Assembly (NCBI RefSeq): GCF_025809055.1
Contig: NZ_CP075529.1
Coordinates: 3,459,501 to 3,523,500 of the forward strand
Source of the DNA: Devosia sp.
GTDB lineage: Bacteria; Pseudomonadota; Alphaproteobacteria; Rhizobiales; Devosiaceae
Length of the DNA stretch: 64,000 nucleotides
Direction of reading: 5' to 3'
The stretch's first letter is position 1. Each line of letters begins with the position of its first letter. Positions 16,350-24,694 of the stretch are shown here, piece by piece. The notes beneath the pieces are model-generated. The model searched no databases. It saw only the letters and a list, made by a program, of their open reading frames with translations, and was not told the DNA's origin. The translations under genes were made by a program, and so were the position numbers.

Positions 16350-18263
16350 ATGGTCTCCCCGTTAAAGCCCGCCCGCCTAGTCGCCATCATCGCCCTGTTT
16401 TTCGCCCTCGCTCTGCCCGCAGTGGCCAGAGAGGACATCCGCGCCTTTGCCTCCGACATTACCCTGGATGTCGACGGCGCCGTCGAGGTCTATGAAACCA
16501 TCGACGTCAACGCCGAGGGCAATCAGATCCGGCGCGGCATTTATCGCGATATCCCCGTGACCATGCTGGGTGCGTCCGGCAACAAGATCAGGATCGAGCT
16601 CGATGTGCTTGCGGTCACCCGCGAGGGCCAGCCTGAAATGTTCCGGGTGGAGCGCATGGGCGATTTCCAGCGCATCTGGATTGGCGATCCGGATCGTCTG
16701 CTAAAGCCCGGGCTGCATCGCTACACCATCAACTACACCATGGAACGCATGGCGCGGCCCAGCGCCACGGGTGGTGATGAACTCTATTGGAATGCCACCG
16801 GCAATTACTGGGATTTCCCCATACTGACAGCTGTGGCGCGGATACGCCTGCCCGCCGGCGCCATCATCGAGGACATTGCGGCCTATACCGGTCCGGCCGG
16901 GTCCACGGAAAGCGCGGTCACGATCGACCGCAATTCCGACGACATCGTCACCTTCCGCACCCAGCGCGCCCTCGGTGCGGGTGAAGGCCTCACCGTCGCT
17001 GCCTCGTTCCAGAAAGGCATCATCACCTATCCCGAGGGCGCCGATGCGCTGATGCAGGCCCTGTCCGACCAGCGGGAGACCTGGCTGCCGGCGCTCGCGG
17101 TGGTGCTGCTCCTGCTCTATAATTTTACCGCCTGGCTGCGTGTGGGCCGCGATCCGCCCAAGGGCACGATCATTCCCCTGTTTCATCCGCCGCGCGATTT
17201 TTCGCCCGCCCTGACCCACTATGTGAACAAGTGGGGTTTTGGCCATTCCGGCTGGACCGCCATGACCGCCGCAATTTTCAATCTCGGCGTCAAGGGGCTG
17301 GTCAAGGTCGACAATGCCGGAAAGACCCTCAAGGTCAGCACCACAGGCAAGAAGCCGGAGGACAAACTGCCGGTCGGCGAGCAGGTGCTGTTCAGCTATT
17401 TCGAGGGGCGCGGCAGCGTCACCTTCGACAAGGCCAATGGCAAGGATCTGGGAACCAAGCGGACTGAATTCACCTCGGCCATCACCAGCGAGAACCGCAA
17501 TGTCTGGTTCAAGCACAATGCCGGCTTTGCCATCGGTAGTTTTGTTCTCGCTGCGGCAATGATCGGGCTCATGGTCCTGTTCGGGGTTCTCGAGCCCGTC
17601 TGGCTGTTCATTGCTGTGTTCGGCGGCGTCTTTGTCGGCGTCATCGGTTCGGTGATCTTTTCGACCATCAGCAGCGGGTCATGGATCAGTCGCCTGTTCG
17701 TCCTGGTCTGGGTGCTCGGCTTCGGCATCAATATGGGTGGCGCGGCCCTGGATACCTTTACCGGCCTGCCCATCAACAATGCCGCCATTGGCGCTGCCTC
17801 CCTCATCCTGATCAGCGTTGTTTTCACTGTGCTCATGCGTGCGCCCACGGTGCAGGGTCGCAAGGTCATGGATGAAATCGAGGGTTTCCGGCTCTACCTG
17901 GACACGGCCGAAAAGAACCGCCTCAACATCTCGGGCGAGCCGCCCATGAGCATCGAGCGGTTTGAACGCATCCTGCCCTATGCCATCGCGCTGGGCGTCG
18001 AACGGCCATGGTCCGAGCATTTTGAGGGCGAACTCAGCCGCAATGCCGTCAGCGACGCCGATACGGGCGGCTACAATCCCCACTGGTATTCGGGCAGCCG
18101 TTCCTTCTCGACAGGCGGCATATCCCAGGCCGTTGCCACCGCCTCATCCGGAATGGCAGCCGCCATGGTCGCAGCCCAGCCCGTACAGGCGTCCTCATCC
18201 GGCTCCGGCGGCGGCGGCTTCTCCGGCGGTGGTGGCGGTGGCGGCGGCGGTGGCGGCTGGTAG
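16350..18263 (+). CDS. DUF2207 membrane protein with poly-glycine C-terminus
   Basis: 637 residues. A signal peptide (LVAIIALFFALALPAVA) precedes an extracytoplasmic DUF2207 domain of about 220 residues (from REDIRAFASDITLDVDG). A membrane helix follows near residue 250 (WLPALAVVLLLLYNF), then a cytoplasmic part with a winged-helix-like segment, three more helices near 390-490, and a tail of more than a dozen glycines ending in Trp. This layout, including the Gly-rich end, is usual for the family (YciQ-like). It is paired with lemA upstream. The function is unknown. Confidence 0.9.
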   Translation: MVSPLKPARLVAIIALFFALALPAVAREDIRAFASDITLDVDGAVEVYETIDVNAEGNQIRRGIYRDIPVTMLGASGNKIRIELDVLAVTREGQPEMFRVERMGDFQRIWIGDPDRLLKPGLHRYTINYTMERMARPSATGGDELYWNATGNYWDFPILTAVARIRLPAGAIIEDIAAYTGPAGSTESAVTIDRNSDDIVTFRTQRALGAGEGLTVAASFQKGIITYPEGADALMQALSDQRETWLPALAVVLLLLYNFTAWLRVGRDPPKGTIIPLFHPPRDFSPALTHYVNKWGFGHSGWTAMTAAIFNLGVKGLVKVDNAGKTLKVSTTGKKPEDKLPVGEQVLFSYFEGRGSVTFDKANGKDLGTKRTEFTSAITSENRNVWFKHNAGFAIGSFVLAAAMIGLMVLFGVLEPVWLFIAVFGGVFVGVIGSVIFSTISSGSWISRLFVLVWVLGFGINMGGAALDTFTGLPINNAAIGAASLILISVVFTVLMRAPTVQGRKVMDEIEGFRLYLDTAEKNRLNISGEPPMSIERFERILPYAIALGVERPWSEHFEGELSRNAVSDADTGGYNPHWYSGSRSFSTGGISQAVATASSGMAAAMVAAQPVQASSSGSGGGGFSGGGGGGGGGGGW

Positions 18264-18538
18264 GCCTGTCACCGGCCGCGGACCACGACGTTTTTTCAAC
18301 GGGATCGGTTCACCGGTGACCTGATTCAGTGGCGCCATCGCCCCTCTGGGGAGAGGGGCAAAACCCTCCGTCGTTGCGCATCAGAACCTTCATCTTTCGC
18401 TGCGCCTGGTCAGAGGATCACGCCCGGATTTCCACCATGTCATTCCCGCGAAAGCGGGAACCTCTGTTTGACCCCAGCCGGTCACCGACATTTCCGGTCG
18501 ATGCGCGCAGGCGCTGGTGTGGCCCAACCATCGCCCCC
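18264..18538. repeat. Intergenic region with CCCGC hairpin repeat (family D copy 1)
   Basis: These 275 bases lie between the convergent DUF2207 and dihydroorotase genes. TTCCCGCGAAAGCGGGAA at 18443-18460 is a perfect palindromic hairpin of a kind scattered in alphaproteobacterial genomes; a second copy lies at 19946-19963. A CCCCTCT/AGAGGGG hairpin lies near 18340-18357. No gene is seen. Confidence 0.65.
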
Positions 18539-19867
18539 TCACCCCTGTGGCAGAGACTCCAGAAACCGCATCGGCTGCCCCTGGCTCGGCGTCAGCAGTT
18601 CGCCCTGCCACATGACCCTGTGGCCGCGCACAATCGTGCCTACCGGCCAGCCCGTTACCGTCACACCATCATAAGGCGTCCAGCCCGCGCGGCTCCTGAT
18701 CCAGTCATTGGTGATGGTCTCGCGCCGTTTCATGTCCACGATGGTCAGGTCGGCATCATAGCCCACCGCGATCCGCCCCTTGCCGGCAATGCCGAACAGG
18801 CGATTGGGGCCGTGGCTGGTCATGTCGACGAAGCGCTGCAGGCTCAGCCGGCCGGCATTCACATGGTCCAGCATGGTCGGCACCAGCGTCTGCACGCCGG
18901 TCATGCCCGAATGGCTGGCAGGGTAGGGGTGGTCCTTTTCTTCGCGCGTATGCGGGGCATGATCGGAGCCAAGAATGTCGGCGACCCCGTTCTCGACACC
19001 CTTCCAGATGCCCTCGCGATGGTCCTTGTCCCGCACCGGCGGGTTCATCTGCGCATAGGTCCCGAGCCGCGTATAAGCCGTTTCGTCCAGCGTCAGGTGG
19101 TGCGGCGTCACCTCCACCGAGGCCACGTCCTTGTGGTCGGCGAGATAGACGATCTCTTCCTTGGTCGAAATGTGCAGCACGTGGATGCGCTTGCCGGTCT
19201 TGCGGGCCAGGTTCACCAGACGCGTGGTGCAGCTCATCGCCACTTCCGGCGAGCGCCACACCGGGTGGCTCGATGGATCGCCCTCCACGCGCAGGTGCTT
19301 GCGGTCTTCCAGCATGTATTCGTCTTCCGAATGGAAGGCGGCGCGGCGCGAAATCGCCCTCAGAATGGCCTCCACCCCGTCATCGTCCTGCACCAGCAAC
19401 GAGCCGGTCGAGGAGCCCATGAACACCTTTACGCCTGCACAGCCCGGCAGTTTCTCGAGCACCGCCAGTTCCCCGACATTCTCGTGCGTGCCGCCGATAT
19501 AGAAGGCGAAGTCGCAGTGCATGCGATTGGTGCCGGCAGCGATCTTGGCGTCGAAGGTTTCCCGCGTGGTTGTCAGCGGGTTGGTGTTCGGCATTTCGAA
19601 AACGCCGGTCACCCCGCCCATGACAGCGCCGAGCGATCCCGATTCCAGGTCTTCCTTATGCGTCAGGCCGGGTTCGCGGAAATGAACCTGCGTATCGATG
19701 ACGCCGGGCAGGATATGCAGCCCATTGCAATCCACGGTTTCGGCGGCACTGCCTGAGATCGTGCCCAGCGCAGCGATCTTGCCGTCCTTGACAGCGATAT
19801 CGGCGAGGCCCTCGCCATCCTGATTGACCACGGTGGCGTTCTTGAAAATCGTGTCGTACTGCGCCAT
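18539..19867 (-). CDS. pyrC: Dihydroorotase-like amidohydrolase
   Basis: Class I-type dihydroorotase of 442 residues (EC 3.5.2.3), which interconverts N-carbamoyl-L-aspartate and dihydroorotate in pyrimidine synthesis. Seen in order: DTQVHFREPGLTHKEDL (about residues 59-75), MPNTNP, GVKVFMGSSTG with the lysine that is carbamylated in the family, HSEDEYML, VLHIST and GSDHAPHT. The first metal-binding His of the usual D-x-H-x-H motif is Gln here (DTQVH); the other ligands are present. Relatives with QVH exist in proteobacteria as I recall, so it may be active or a regulatory homologue. It is divergent from the YgfZ gene and no other pyr gene is near. Confidence 0.82.
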   Translation of the reverse strand: MAQYDTIFKNATVVNQDGEGLADIAVKDGKIAALGTISGSAAETVDCNGLHILPGVIDTQVHFREPGLTHKEDLESGSLGAVMGGVTGVFEMPNTNPLTTTRETFDAKIAAGTNRMHCDFAFYIGGTHENVGELAVLEKLPGCAGVKVFMGSSTGSLLVQDDDGVEAILRAISRRAAFHSEDEYMLEDRKHLRVEGDPSSHPVWRSPEVAMSCTTRLVNLARKTGKRIHVLHISTKEEIVYLADHKDVASVEVTPHHLTLDETAYTRLGTYAQMNPPVRDKDHREGIWKGVENGVADILGSDHAPHTREEKDHPYPASHSGMTGVQTLVPTMLDHVNAGRLSLQRFVDMTSHGPNRLFGIAGKGRIAVGYDADLTIVDMKRRETITNDWIRSRAGWTPYDGVTVTGWPVGTIVRGHRVMWQGELLTPSQGQPMRFLESLPQG

Positions 19868-19943
19868 GTCTGAATTCCCGCCGATGGTTGATCGCGTTCG
19901 GTTCTAGAAGCTCGCGCCCTTGCCTGTCCATCCCATCGCCGAG

Positions 19944-19975
19944 CCATTCCCGCATAAGCGGGAGCCTTTGTTTGT
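19944..19975. repeat. CCCGC hairpin repeat (family D copy 2)
   Basis: ATTCCCGCATAAGCGGGAGC is a near copy of the palindrome at 18443, and both are followed by CCT-T/C-TGTTTG. It lies just before the YgfZ-like gene. Confidence 0.6.
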
Positions 19976-19985
19976 GGAGCGCCAA

Positions 19986-20810
19986 ATGGCCATCGTCCTG
20001 CGCAGCGACCGCGCCCTGTTCCGTTTCTCGGGCGCCGATGCCCATCGCCTGCTCAATGATGTCGTCACCGGCCACGTACCGGAGCAGGGCGACGTCGCCG
20101 CGGCCTGGGCGCTGCTTTCGCCCCAGGGCAAAATCCTCGCCGAGGGCCTTGCCGGCCATGCCGAGGACGCGCTCTGGCTCGATGTGCATCAGTCAGTGGC
20201 GGACGACTTCTTCAAGCGCATGCGCATGTACCGCCTGCGCGCCAAGGTTGAGATCGACGACCTGCGCGAAACCCACGGCGTCGGCTTTGCCACCGAGCCC
20301 GCTCACCTGTCGCACAGGGACCGGCTCGGTCCGGTTGCGCTTGGCTATCGGATCATCGCGCCGCGCGAAGCCGCCGCCGACTGGGTCGCGGACGACACCG
20401 CCTACCAGGCCACGCGCATTGCCAGCGGAATTCTCCATCAGGGCAACGATTTTCCCGCCAACGACACCTTCGCCCACGATATCGGCTTCGACCTGCTGGA
20501 CGGCATCGACTTCGTCAAGGGTTGCTATGTCGGCCAGGAGGTCGTCTCCCGCATGAAGCATCGCGGCACCGCCCGCCGCCGCCCGGTCCTGGTTTCGGAC
20601 ATTACCGCCCCCTCCGGCACTCCGGTCATCGCCGGTACCCGCGAAGCCGGTGTCATCGGCCAGGTCGTGGACGGCAAGGCGGTGGCCATTGTCCGGCTCG
20701 ACCGCATTACCGACCCAACTGCCGTGACGGTCGGGGGCAAGCCGGCGGAGGTCAGCCTGCCTGTATGGGCGACCTATCAGTTCGGTGGCCCGGCCTCCGA
20801 GGAGGAGTGA
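19986..20810 (+). CDS. ygfZ: YgfZ/GcvT folate-binding protein for Fe-S cluster assembly
   Basis: 274 residues. The family signature KGCYVGQEVVSRMKHRG (about residues 178-194) contains the conserved Cys of K-G-C-Y-x-G-Q-E, and the N-terminal FRFSGADAHRLLNDVVTG is the GcvT-like tetrahydrofolate-binding part. These proteins use folate to support or repair certain Fe-S enzymes. The ATG at 19986 matches the conserved N-terminus (MAIVLRSDRALFRFSG); the frame runs 22 codons further upstream through the family D repeat. The HD hydrolase gene follows. Confidence 0.9.
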   Translation: MAIVLRSDRALFRFSGADAHRLLNDVVTGHVPEQGDVAAAWALLSPQGKILAEGLAGHAEDALWLDVHQSVADDFFKRMRMYRLRAKVEIDDLRETHGVGFATEPAHLSHRDRLGPVALGYRIIAPREAAADWVADDTAYQATRIASGILHQGNDFPANDTFAHDIGFDLLDGIDFVKGCYVGQEVVSRMKHRGTARRRPVLVSDITAPSGTPVIAGTREAGVIGQVVDGKAVAIVRLDRITDPTAVTVGGKPAEVSLPVWATYQFGGPASEEE

Positions 20811-20880
20811 CGCGAATATTCTCGAATCGGCCGCATCTGCTACTGTCAGCGCTCACAGTCTGCTAGCCATTCGGGTCCAA

Positions 20881-21498
20881 ATGTCACGCCAAAGCACTCG
20901 TGCCTGGCAGCGTATGCTGTCCGGCCGCCGTCTCGATATTCTGGACCCCTCGCCGGTCGACGTCGAGCTTTCGGACATCGCCCATGGCCTCGCTCGCGTT
21001 GCCCGCTGGAATGGCCAAACCATTGGCGATTATCCATTTTCCGTCGCCCAGCATTCGGTTCTGGTGCTCGAACTGTTCCGTGCCGCCAATGCCGGCGCTG
21101 CGCCGGTCGAGCAGATGCAGGCCCTGCTGCACGATGCCCCGGAATATGTCATGGGCGACATCATCTCGCCCTTCAAGGCGGTGATGGGCGGCAATTACAA
21201 GGAGGTCGAAAAAGGCCTCTTAGCCGCTGTTTTTCTTAGGTTTTCGCTGCCCGCGACCATGCCTGCCGGGGTGCGCAAACTGATCAAGAAAGCCGATCAG
21301 GAAGCCGCCTATTTCGAGGCCACCCACCTCGCCGGCTTCGATCCCGCCGAAGCCCGCCGCCTGTTCGGCGTCCCCGCCCAACCGGCCTTTGATGTCGAGG
21401 CTTTTGACCGGCTGATCCGGCCCTGGCCGACCCATCAGGCCCATGCGAATTTCATCGAGGCCTTCGAAACCATTAGCACTTCCATGGCTAAACGTTAG
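20881..21498 (+). CDS. HD-domain hydrolase, YfbR-like
   Basis: 205 residues with an HD metal site: VAQHSVLVLELF (first His), LLHDAPEYVMGDI (His-Asp pair) and KKADQEAAYFEATHL (distal Asp). This arrangement fits the YfbR/5'-deoxynucleotidase group, which dephosphorylates nucleoside 5'-monophosphates; the substrate is inferred from family only. The ATG at 20881 is chosen because the upstream 32 codons overlap the end of the ygfZ gene and look non-coding. It is probably co-transcribed with ygfZ. Confidence 0.82.
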   Translation: MSRQSTRAWQRMLSGRRLDILDPSPVDVELSDIAHGLARVARWNGQTIGDYPFSVAQHSVLVLELFRAANAGAAPVEQMQALLHDAPEYVMGDIISPFKAVMGGNYKEVEKGLLAAVFLRFSLPATMPAGVRKLIKKADQEAAYFEATHLAGFDPAEARRLFGVPAQPAFDVEAFDRLIRPWPTHQAHANFIEAFETISTSMAKR

Positions 21499-21609
21499 CA
21501 CACTGTTAACATTAACCCTAAGCGCACTTGGCAGTCGCCGACCGCATCCGTGATGGTTACTGATCCGTTAAGGCACCTGTGCCGAACTGGAACAGAATCG
21601 GAAGCTGTC

Positions 21610-22044
21610 ATGTTCTTACCGGATCGAAAGACCCTGACCGGAATGGTCCTGGGCGCCCTGAGTGCGACCGCGCTCGCCACCATCGGGCCGGGCTATGTGC
21701 TTGACGTCTTCGCCGACGAAATGCCGCTCGGGTTCGACACGGACAATCTCGTCCGCTTCGAAGGCAATCAGCACGAGGTGAGTTACGCCGATTGGGTTTC
21801 GACCGATCCGGTGTCAACGGCCACGGTTACCAAGATCGAGGGCGGCCGGGTGACCCAGGTGATCATCACCACGACGGCAACCGGCACCTATTCGACTGAT
21901 GGGCTGACTTCGCAACATGTGCTCTATCCCGGGATCGACGTGACGCGCCGGGATCGCCCCAGGAACAGCTTCGCATCCTGGTCTGGCGGGCAGTGGAAGC
22001 CCTTCGCACCCCGTCCCGCCAATTCCTATTACGATCTGCCTTAG
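21610..22044 (+). CDS. Hypothetical membrane-anchored protein
   Basis: 144 residues with one N-terminal hydrophobic segment (GMVLGALSATALATIGPGYV) and a Thr/Val-rich exported part (VTKIEGGRVTQVIITTTATG). The end SYYDLP is Pro/Tyr-rich. I do not recognise a family. The ATG at 21610 has GGAAG six bases ahead; in-frame starts at 21550 and 21553 would add 20 residues. Its 3' end overlaps the convergent DUF2306 gene by four bases. Confidence 0.65.
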   Translation: MFLPDRKTLTGMVLGALSATALATIGPGYVLDVFADEMPLGFDTDNLVRFEGNQHEVSYADWVSTDPVSTATVTKIEGGRVTQVIITTTATGTYSTDGLTSQHVLYPGIDVTRRDRPRNSFASWSGGQWKPFAPRPANSYYDLP

Positions 22045-22703
22045 GTCGAGACGCGCGCCAAGCCTGGACCCGGCGAACGCCGGTGCAGGGTCCACTGTGC
22101 CACGGCCAGATTGATGGCCCAGCTCGCGCCCAGCAAGAGGTCCGAAGTCACCGGGTCTGGCTGACCCGCGACCAGGACCCAGGGAATACCAATGAGCATT
22201 TGTGTACTTGGGCCCAACCCGAGGGCATAGGCCCGTGTCATGTTGGCCCGGTGCTGGTCGAACCGGCGGTTGCGGGCCATTCGAAAACCGACGGCCAGAG
22301 ACCAGACCAGACCAAGGCCGGCGGCCCAGCGAAACCAGTACAAGAATGGTCCGTCACTGGGCAGCGGTGGATAGAACTGCGTTAGCGCCAGGCTGGAGAC
22401 GCCCGCCAGAAGCCCGGCAACAACCATCACGCGGCCTGAAATCCGGTGCCATGGACCGCGCCGCAAGCCAGAAGAAAATTGTAATGCGCCGATCAAGGTG
22501 AACAGGCACCCGCCGATCACGTGCATGATGACGACGGTCGGCATGGCAAAGAAACGGGAACTGTCGGCGACCAAATCGGCGGGCGCGCCGACATCGCCGA
22601 ACCGCACGATCATCCGCCCGATGGTGGCCAAGACCGGCAGGAAACCAAGCAGTACCAGTGCAGACAGTATTAGGGTGGATCCAAAATTCCTGGTCTTGGG
22701 CAT
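22041..22703 (-). CDS. DUF2306 membrane protein
   Basis: About 220 residues with five or six membrane helices. The pattern TVVIMHVIGGCLFTLIGALQ followed by GPWHRISGRVMVVAGL (His and Arg conserved) is that of DUF2306 proteins, which resemble cytochrome-b561-like membrane proteins; the function is unknown. The ATG at 22703 has GAGAGG just ahead; a GTG two codons earlier is possible. A perfect inverted repeat lies about 75 bases upstream (22779-22798). Confidence 0.82.
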   Translation of the reverse strand: MPKTRNFGSTLILSALVLLGFLPVLATIGRMIVRFGDVGAPADLVADSSRFFAMPTVVIMHVIGGCLFTLIGALQFSSGLRRGPWHRISGRVMVVAGLLAGVSSLALTQFYPPLPSDGPFLYWFRWAAGLGLVWSLAVGFRMARNRRFDQHRANMTRAYALGLGPSTQMLIGIPWVLVAGQPDPVTSDLLLGASWAINLAVAQWTLHRRSPGPGLARVST

Positions 22704-22778
22704 GTTCACCTCTCATCCTTCGCGGACGAGGTGGACCATGAATAGCCCTAAAACAGAATTGTAGATCGTCGTTCAGTG

Positions 22779-22798
22779 TATATGCATTTGTGCATATA
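22779..22798. promoter_or_regulatory. Perfect inverted repeat, candidate operator of the DUF2306 gene
   Basis: TATATGCA-TTTG-TGCATATA: two 8-base arms with a 4-base spacer, in an AT-rich patch unlike its surroundings. It lies between the end of the SleB gene and the start of the DUF2306 gene, about 76 bases before that start. No regulator gene adjoins it. Confidence 0.5.
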
Positions 22799-23866
22799 TT
22801 AGCCGAACAGCCACCCGCGCTTGAACTGGTAGAAGACGTGCAGGCCGATCTGGGTCAGCTTTTCCATGCGCGGCGCCCAGGCAGGGCGGACATAGGTGGC
22901 GTGATAATGCGTCGCCTTGCCGACTTCGGTCAGGTAGAGCTCGCCGCTCGTCACCTTCTTTGAAATGTCTTCGGCCTGAACCCAGGGCTGGCGTTCGCTG
23001 ACGACCTCGGGGATGCCATCACAGGCGAAGGAGAACTGGCAGGCATTGCGCCGGTGCTGGTTCTGGAACACGACGCCACAGATGGTATCGGGATAGCGAT
23101 GATCCTTGACGCGGTTGAGCACCACCTGGGCAACCGCGACCTGGCCGCGATAGCTCTCGCCGCGGGCTTCGAAGTAAATGGCGGTCGCCAGACACCACAA
23201 TTCGCGGTCCGACACCGTCATGGCATCCCCGGTCGCCATGCCACCAGTAGCCGGCGTATTGGCGCGCGCATAGGCGAGTTGGGTCGAGGGCGTATCCGGC
23301 ATGATCGTGTCCGGCAGGCCGGCCACTGGCGGAGCCTCGGAGCGCGGCGCAATGCCGGCGATGGCGTCGAGTGCGGCGGCGGCATTGGGATGAAGCGCAG
23401 CGACCGACATGCGCGGACCCTCGTCCTCCTCGCCGGCCCCCATGTCTTCGGCGGCCGCAAAGCGGCTCTGGCCAAGATCGGTCGGGTCGGGCGGGGGGGC
23501 GCGCAGCGCGGCAAGCCGCAGCCGCACTTCCTCGAAACTGCGTGAAATGGCCACCGGATCGGCGGCCGGCCGTACGCGGTCGGTCTTGGCGGCGCGGTTC
23601 GGGCCAGTAAAGCTGGCAGTTTCGAACAGGTGATTGATCGAGCCGGTAATGATCGGGTCGACGCCGGAATAGCTGAGCGAGGCCTTGGCAACGGGCAAGC
23701 CCATGTCGCCGATGCCGTCGGAAGACGGGCCGAATGCACTATTGGCGAGCCCGACATAGGCAATGGATGCGAGAACACCCGCCGCCACCGTCCTGACGAA
23801 GGGAACACTCCGGCGAACCGCTCTGCCCCGGTGCGACTGCACCCGGGGCCGGTGGGACAAGGCCAT
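22799..23866 (-). CDS. SleB-type cell wall hydrolase
   Basis: 355 residues. An N-terminal basic segment and membrane helix (FVRTVAAGVLASIAYVGLAN) precede a low-complexity linker of about 170 residues and a C-terminal Hydrolase_2 domain (from about residue 225). That domain reads ELWCLATAIYFEARGESYRG with the catalytic Glu of the SleB lytic transglycosylase/amidase-like fold, then VAQVVLNRVKDHRYPDTICG and CQFSFACDG. It acts on peptidoglycan in the periplasm. In non-sporing alphaproteobacteria the role is presumably wall remodelling. Tandem repeats lie directly upstream. Confidence 0.88.
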   Translation of the reverse strand: MALSHRPRVQSHRGRAVRRSVPFVRTVAAGVLASIAYVGLANSAFGPSSDGIGDMGLPVAKASLSYSGVDPIITGSINHLFETASFTGPNRAAKTDRVRPAADPVAISRSFEEVRLRLAALRAPPPDPTDLGQSRFAAAEDMGAGEEDEGPRMSVAALHPNAAAALDAIAGIAPRSEAPPVAGLPDTIMPDTPSTQLAYARANTPATGGMATGDAMTVSDRELWCLATAIYFEARGESYRGQVAVAQVVLNRVKDHRYPDTICGVVFQNQHRRNACQFSFACDGIPEVVSERQPWVQAEDISKKVTSGELYLTEVGKATHYHATYVRPAWAPRMEKLTQIGLHVFYQFKRGWLFG

Positions 23867-23867
23867 A

Positions 23868-23937
23868 AACGCTACTCAACGCTACTAAACACAACTCAAA
23901 GCCGACAATTGTGACGCTCAAATGCCGACAGTTGTGA
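23868..23937. repeat. Tandem and direct repeats upstream of the cell wall hydrolase gene
   Basis: Three imperfect 10-base units (AACGCTACTC, AACGCTACTA, AACACAACTC) run from 23868 to 23897. They are followed by two copies of a 20/21-base unit at 23895-23914 and 23917-23937 (CTCAAA-GCCGACAATTGTGA and CTCAAAT-GCCGACAGTTGTGA). The whole block sits 2 to 71 bases before the ATG of the divergently placed minus-strand gene, where promoter and operator should be. Confidence 0.6.
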
Positions 23938-24069
23938 TCATCTCTTATTAGGGTTAGCGGCGAGTAAATGCCCTTCGCGGCGGGCAAGAGGCCATGGTTT
24001 GGCGCAGGCAAGGCAATAGTGCGGCCCTTGAGGGAAACCGCCCGAAAAGCCGGAAAATCGGGCCTTTGG

Positions 24070-24618
24070 TCAGGAACAGGCGGAAAGCACCGGCTCGGCG
24101 GTCACGGCAAATTCATCGACACGGAACCGCACGGACAGGGTCCTGGTGCTGGTCGGGGTGACCCGGACTGTCAGATTGGTGACCCCGGCCAGGGCGTTCA
24201 CGAAGGTGAGCGCATCCCGGGTATTGTCGAACAGGATGGCGGTGTTGTCCTCGTTCACCGGCAGGGTGCTGGAGCGGCGCTGCAGATCGTATTGCAGGGT
24301 GATGCCGGCATCATTGCCCAGGGCCGACAGGGTGTTGCCGGCAAAGCCAAAGGCGACCTGCAGATTTCCCGCGGTGCAGGAGAGGGTGATGGTTGCGGGA
24401 GCCCGTCCGCTTGGCCGGGCCGGGATCAGCTGCTCGGATTCAAAGACGACCGATACGTCTTCGCCTGTGCCGTTGGACTGGAACAAGGCGTCGTAGCAGG
24501 CCAGCCGCTCGCCATCATCGCCAATCTGGGCGCATTGGCCGCCAGTCTGGGCAAAACCGGGGATGGAATAAGTCGCAGGCACCAGGGCCAGTGCCAGAAC
24601 GGCCAGAACTCTAATCAC
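24070..24618 (-). CDS. Exported protein of unknown function with CxxI...RLxCYD motif
   Basis: 182 residues with a signal peptide (VLAVLALALVPATYSIPGFA). The mature start QCAQIGDDGERLACYDALF is a short motif shared by many exported alphaproteobacterial proteins and by type VI secretion accessory proteins such as TagO/VasI. A beta-rich remainder follows and a Cys sits next to the C-terminus. No type VI genes are here, so I do not assign that role. It starts with GTG at 24618 and is downstream of the PPDK-like gene on the same strand (76 bases apart). Confidence 0.7.
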   Translation of the reverse strand: MIRVLAVLALALVPATYSIPGFAQTGGQCAQIGDDGERLACYDALFQSNGTGEDVSVVFESEQLIPARPSGRAPATITLSCTAGNLQVAFGFAGNTLSALGNDAGITLQYDLQRRSSTLPVNEDNTAILFDNTRDALTFVNALAGVTNLTVRVTPTSTRTLSVRFRVDEFAVTAEPVLSACS

Positions 24619-24694
24619 GAACGCGTCGCCTCCCGCTTGTCATGCCGGTCTTTGCCGGGCGCCTGCTCCTATATGGAGTGGACGAGGCGCGATG

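Noticed and set aside
18200..18262. Gly-codon tandem repeats as a CRISPR or minisatellite
   Set aside because: They encode the poly-glycine tail usual for DUF2207 proteins; there are no regular spacers.
24070..24618. Type VI secretion accessory gene (TagO/VasI)
   Set aside because: Only the short CxxI...RLxCYD motif matches, the rest does not, and no type VI genes are nearby.
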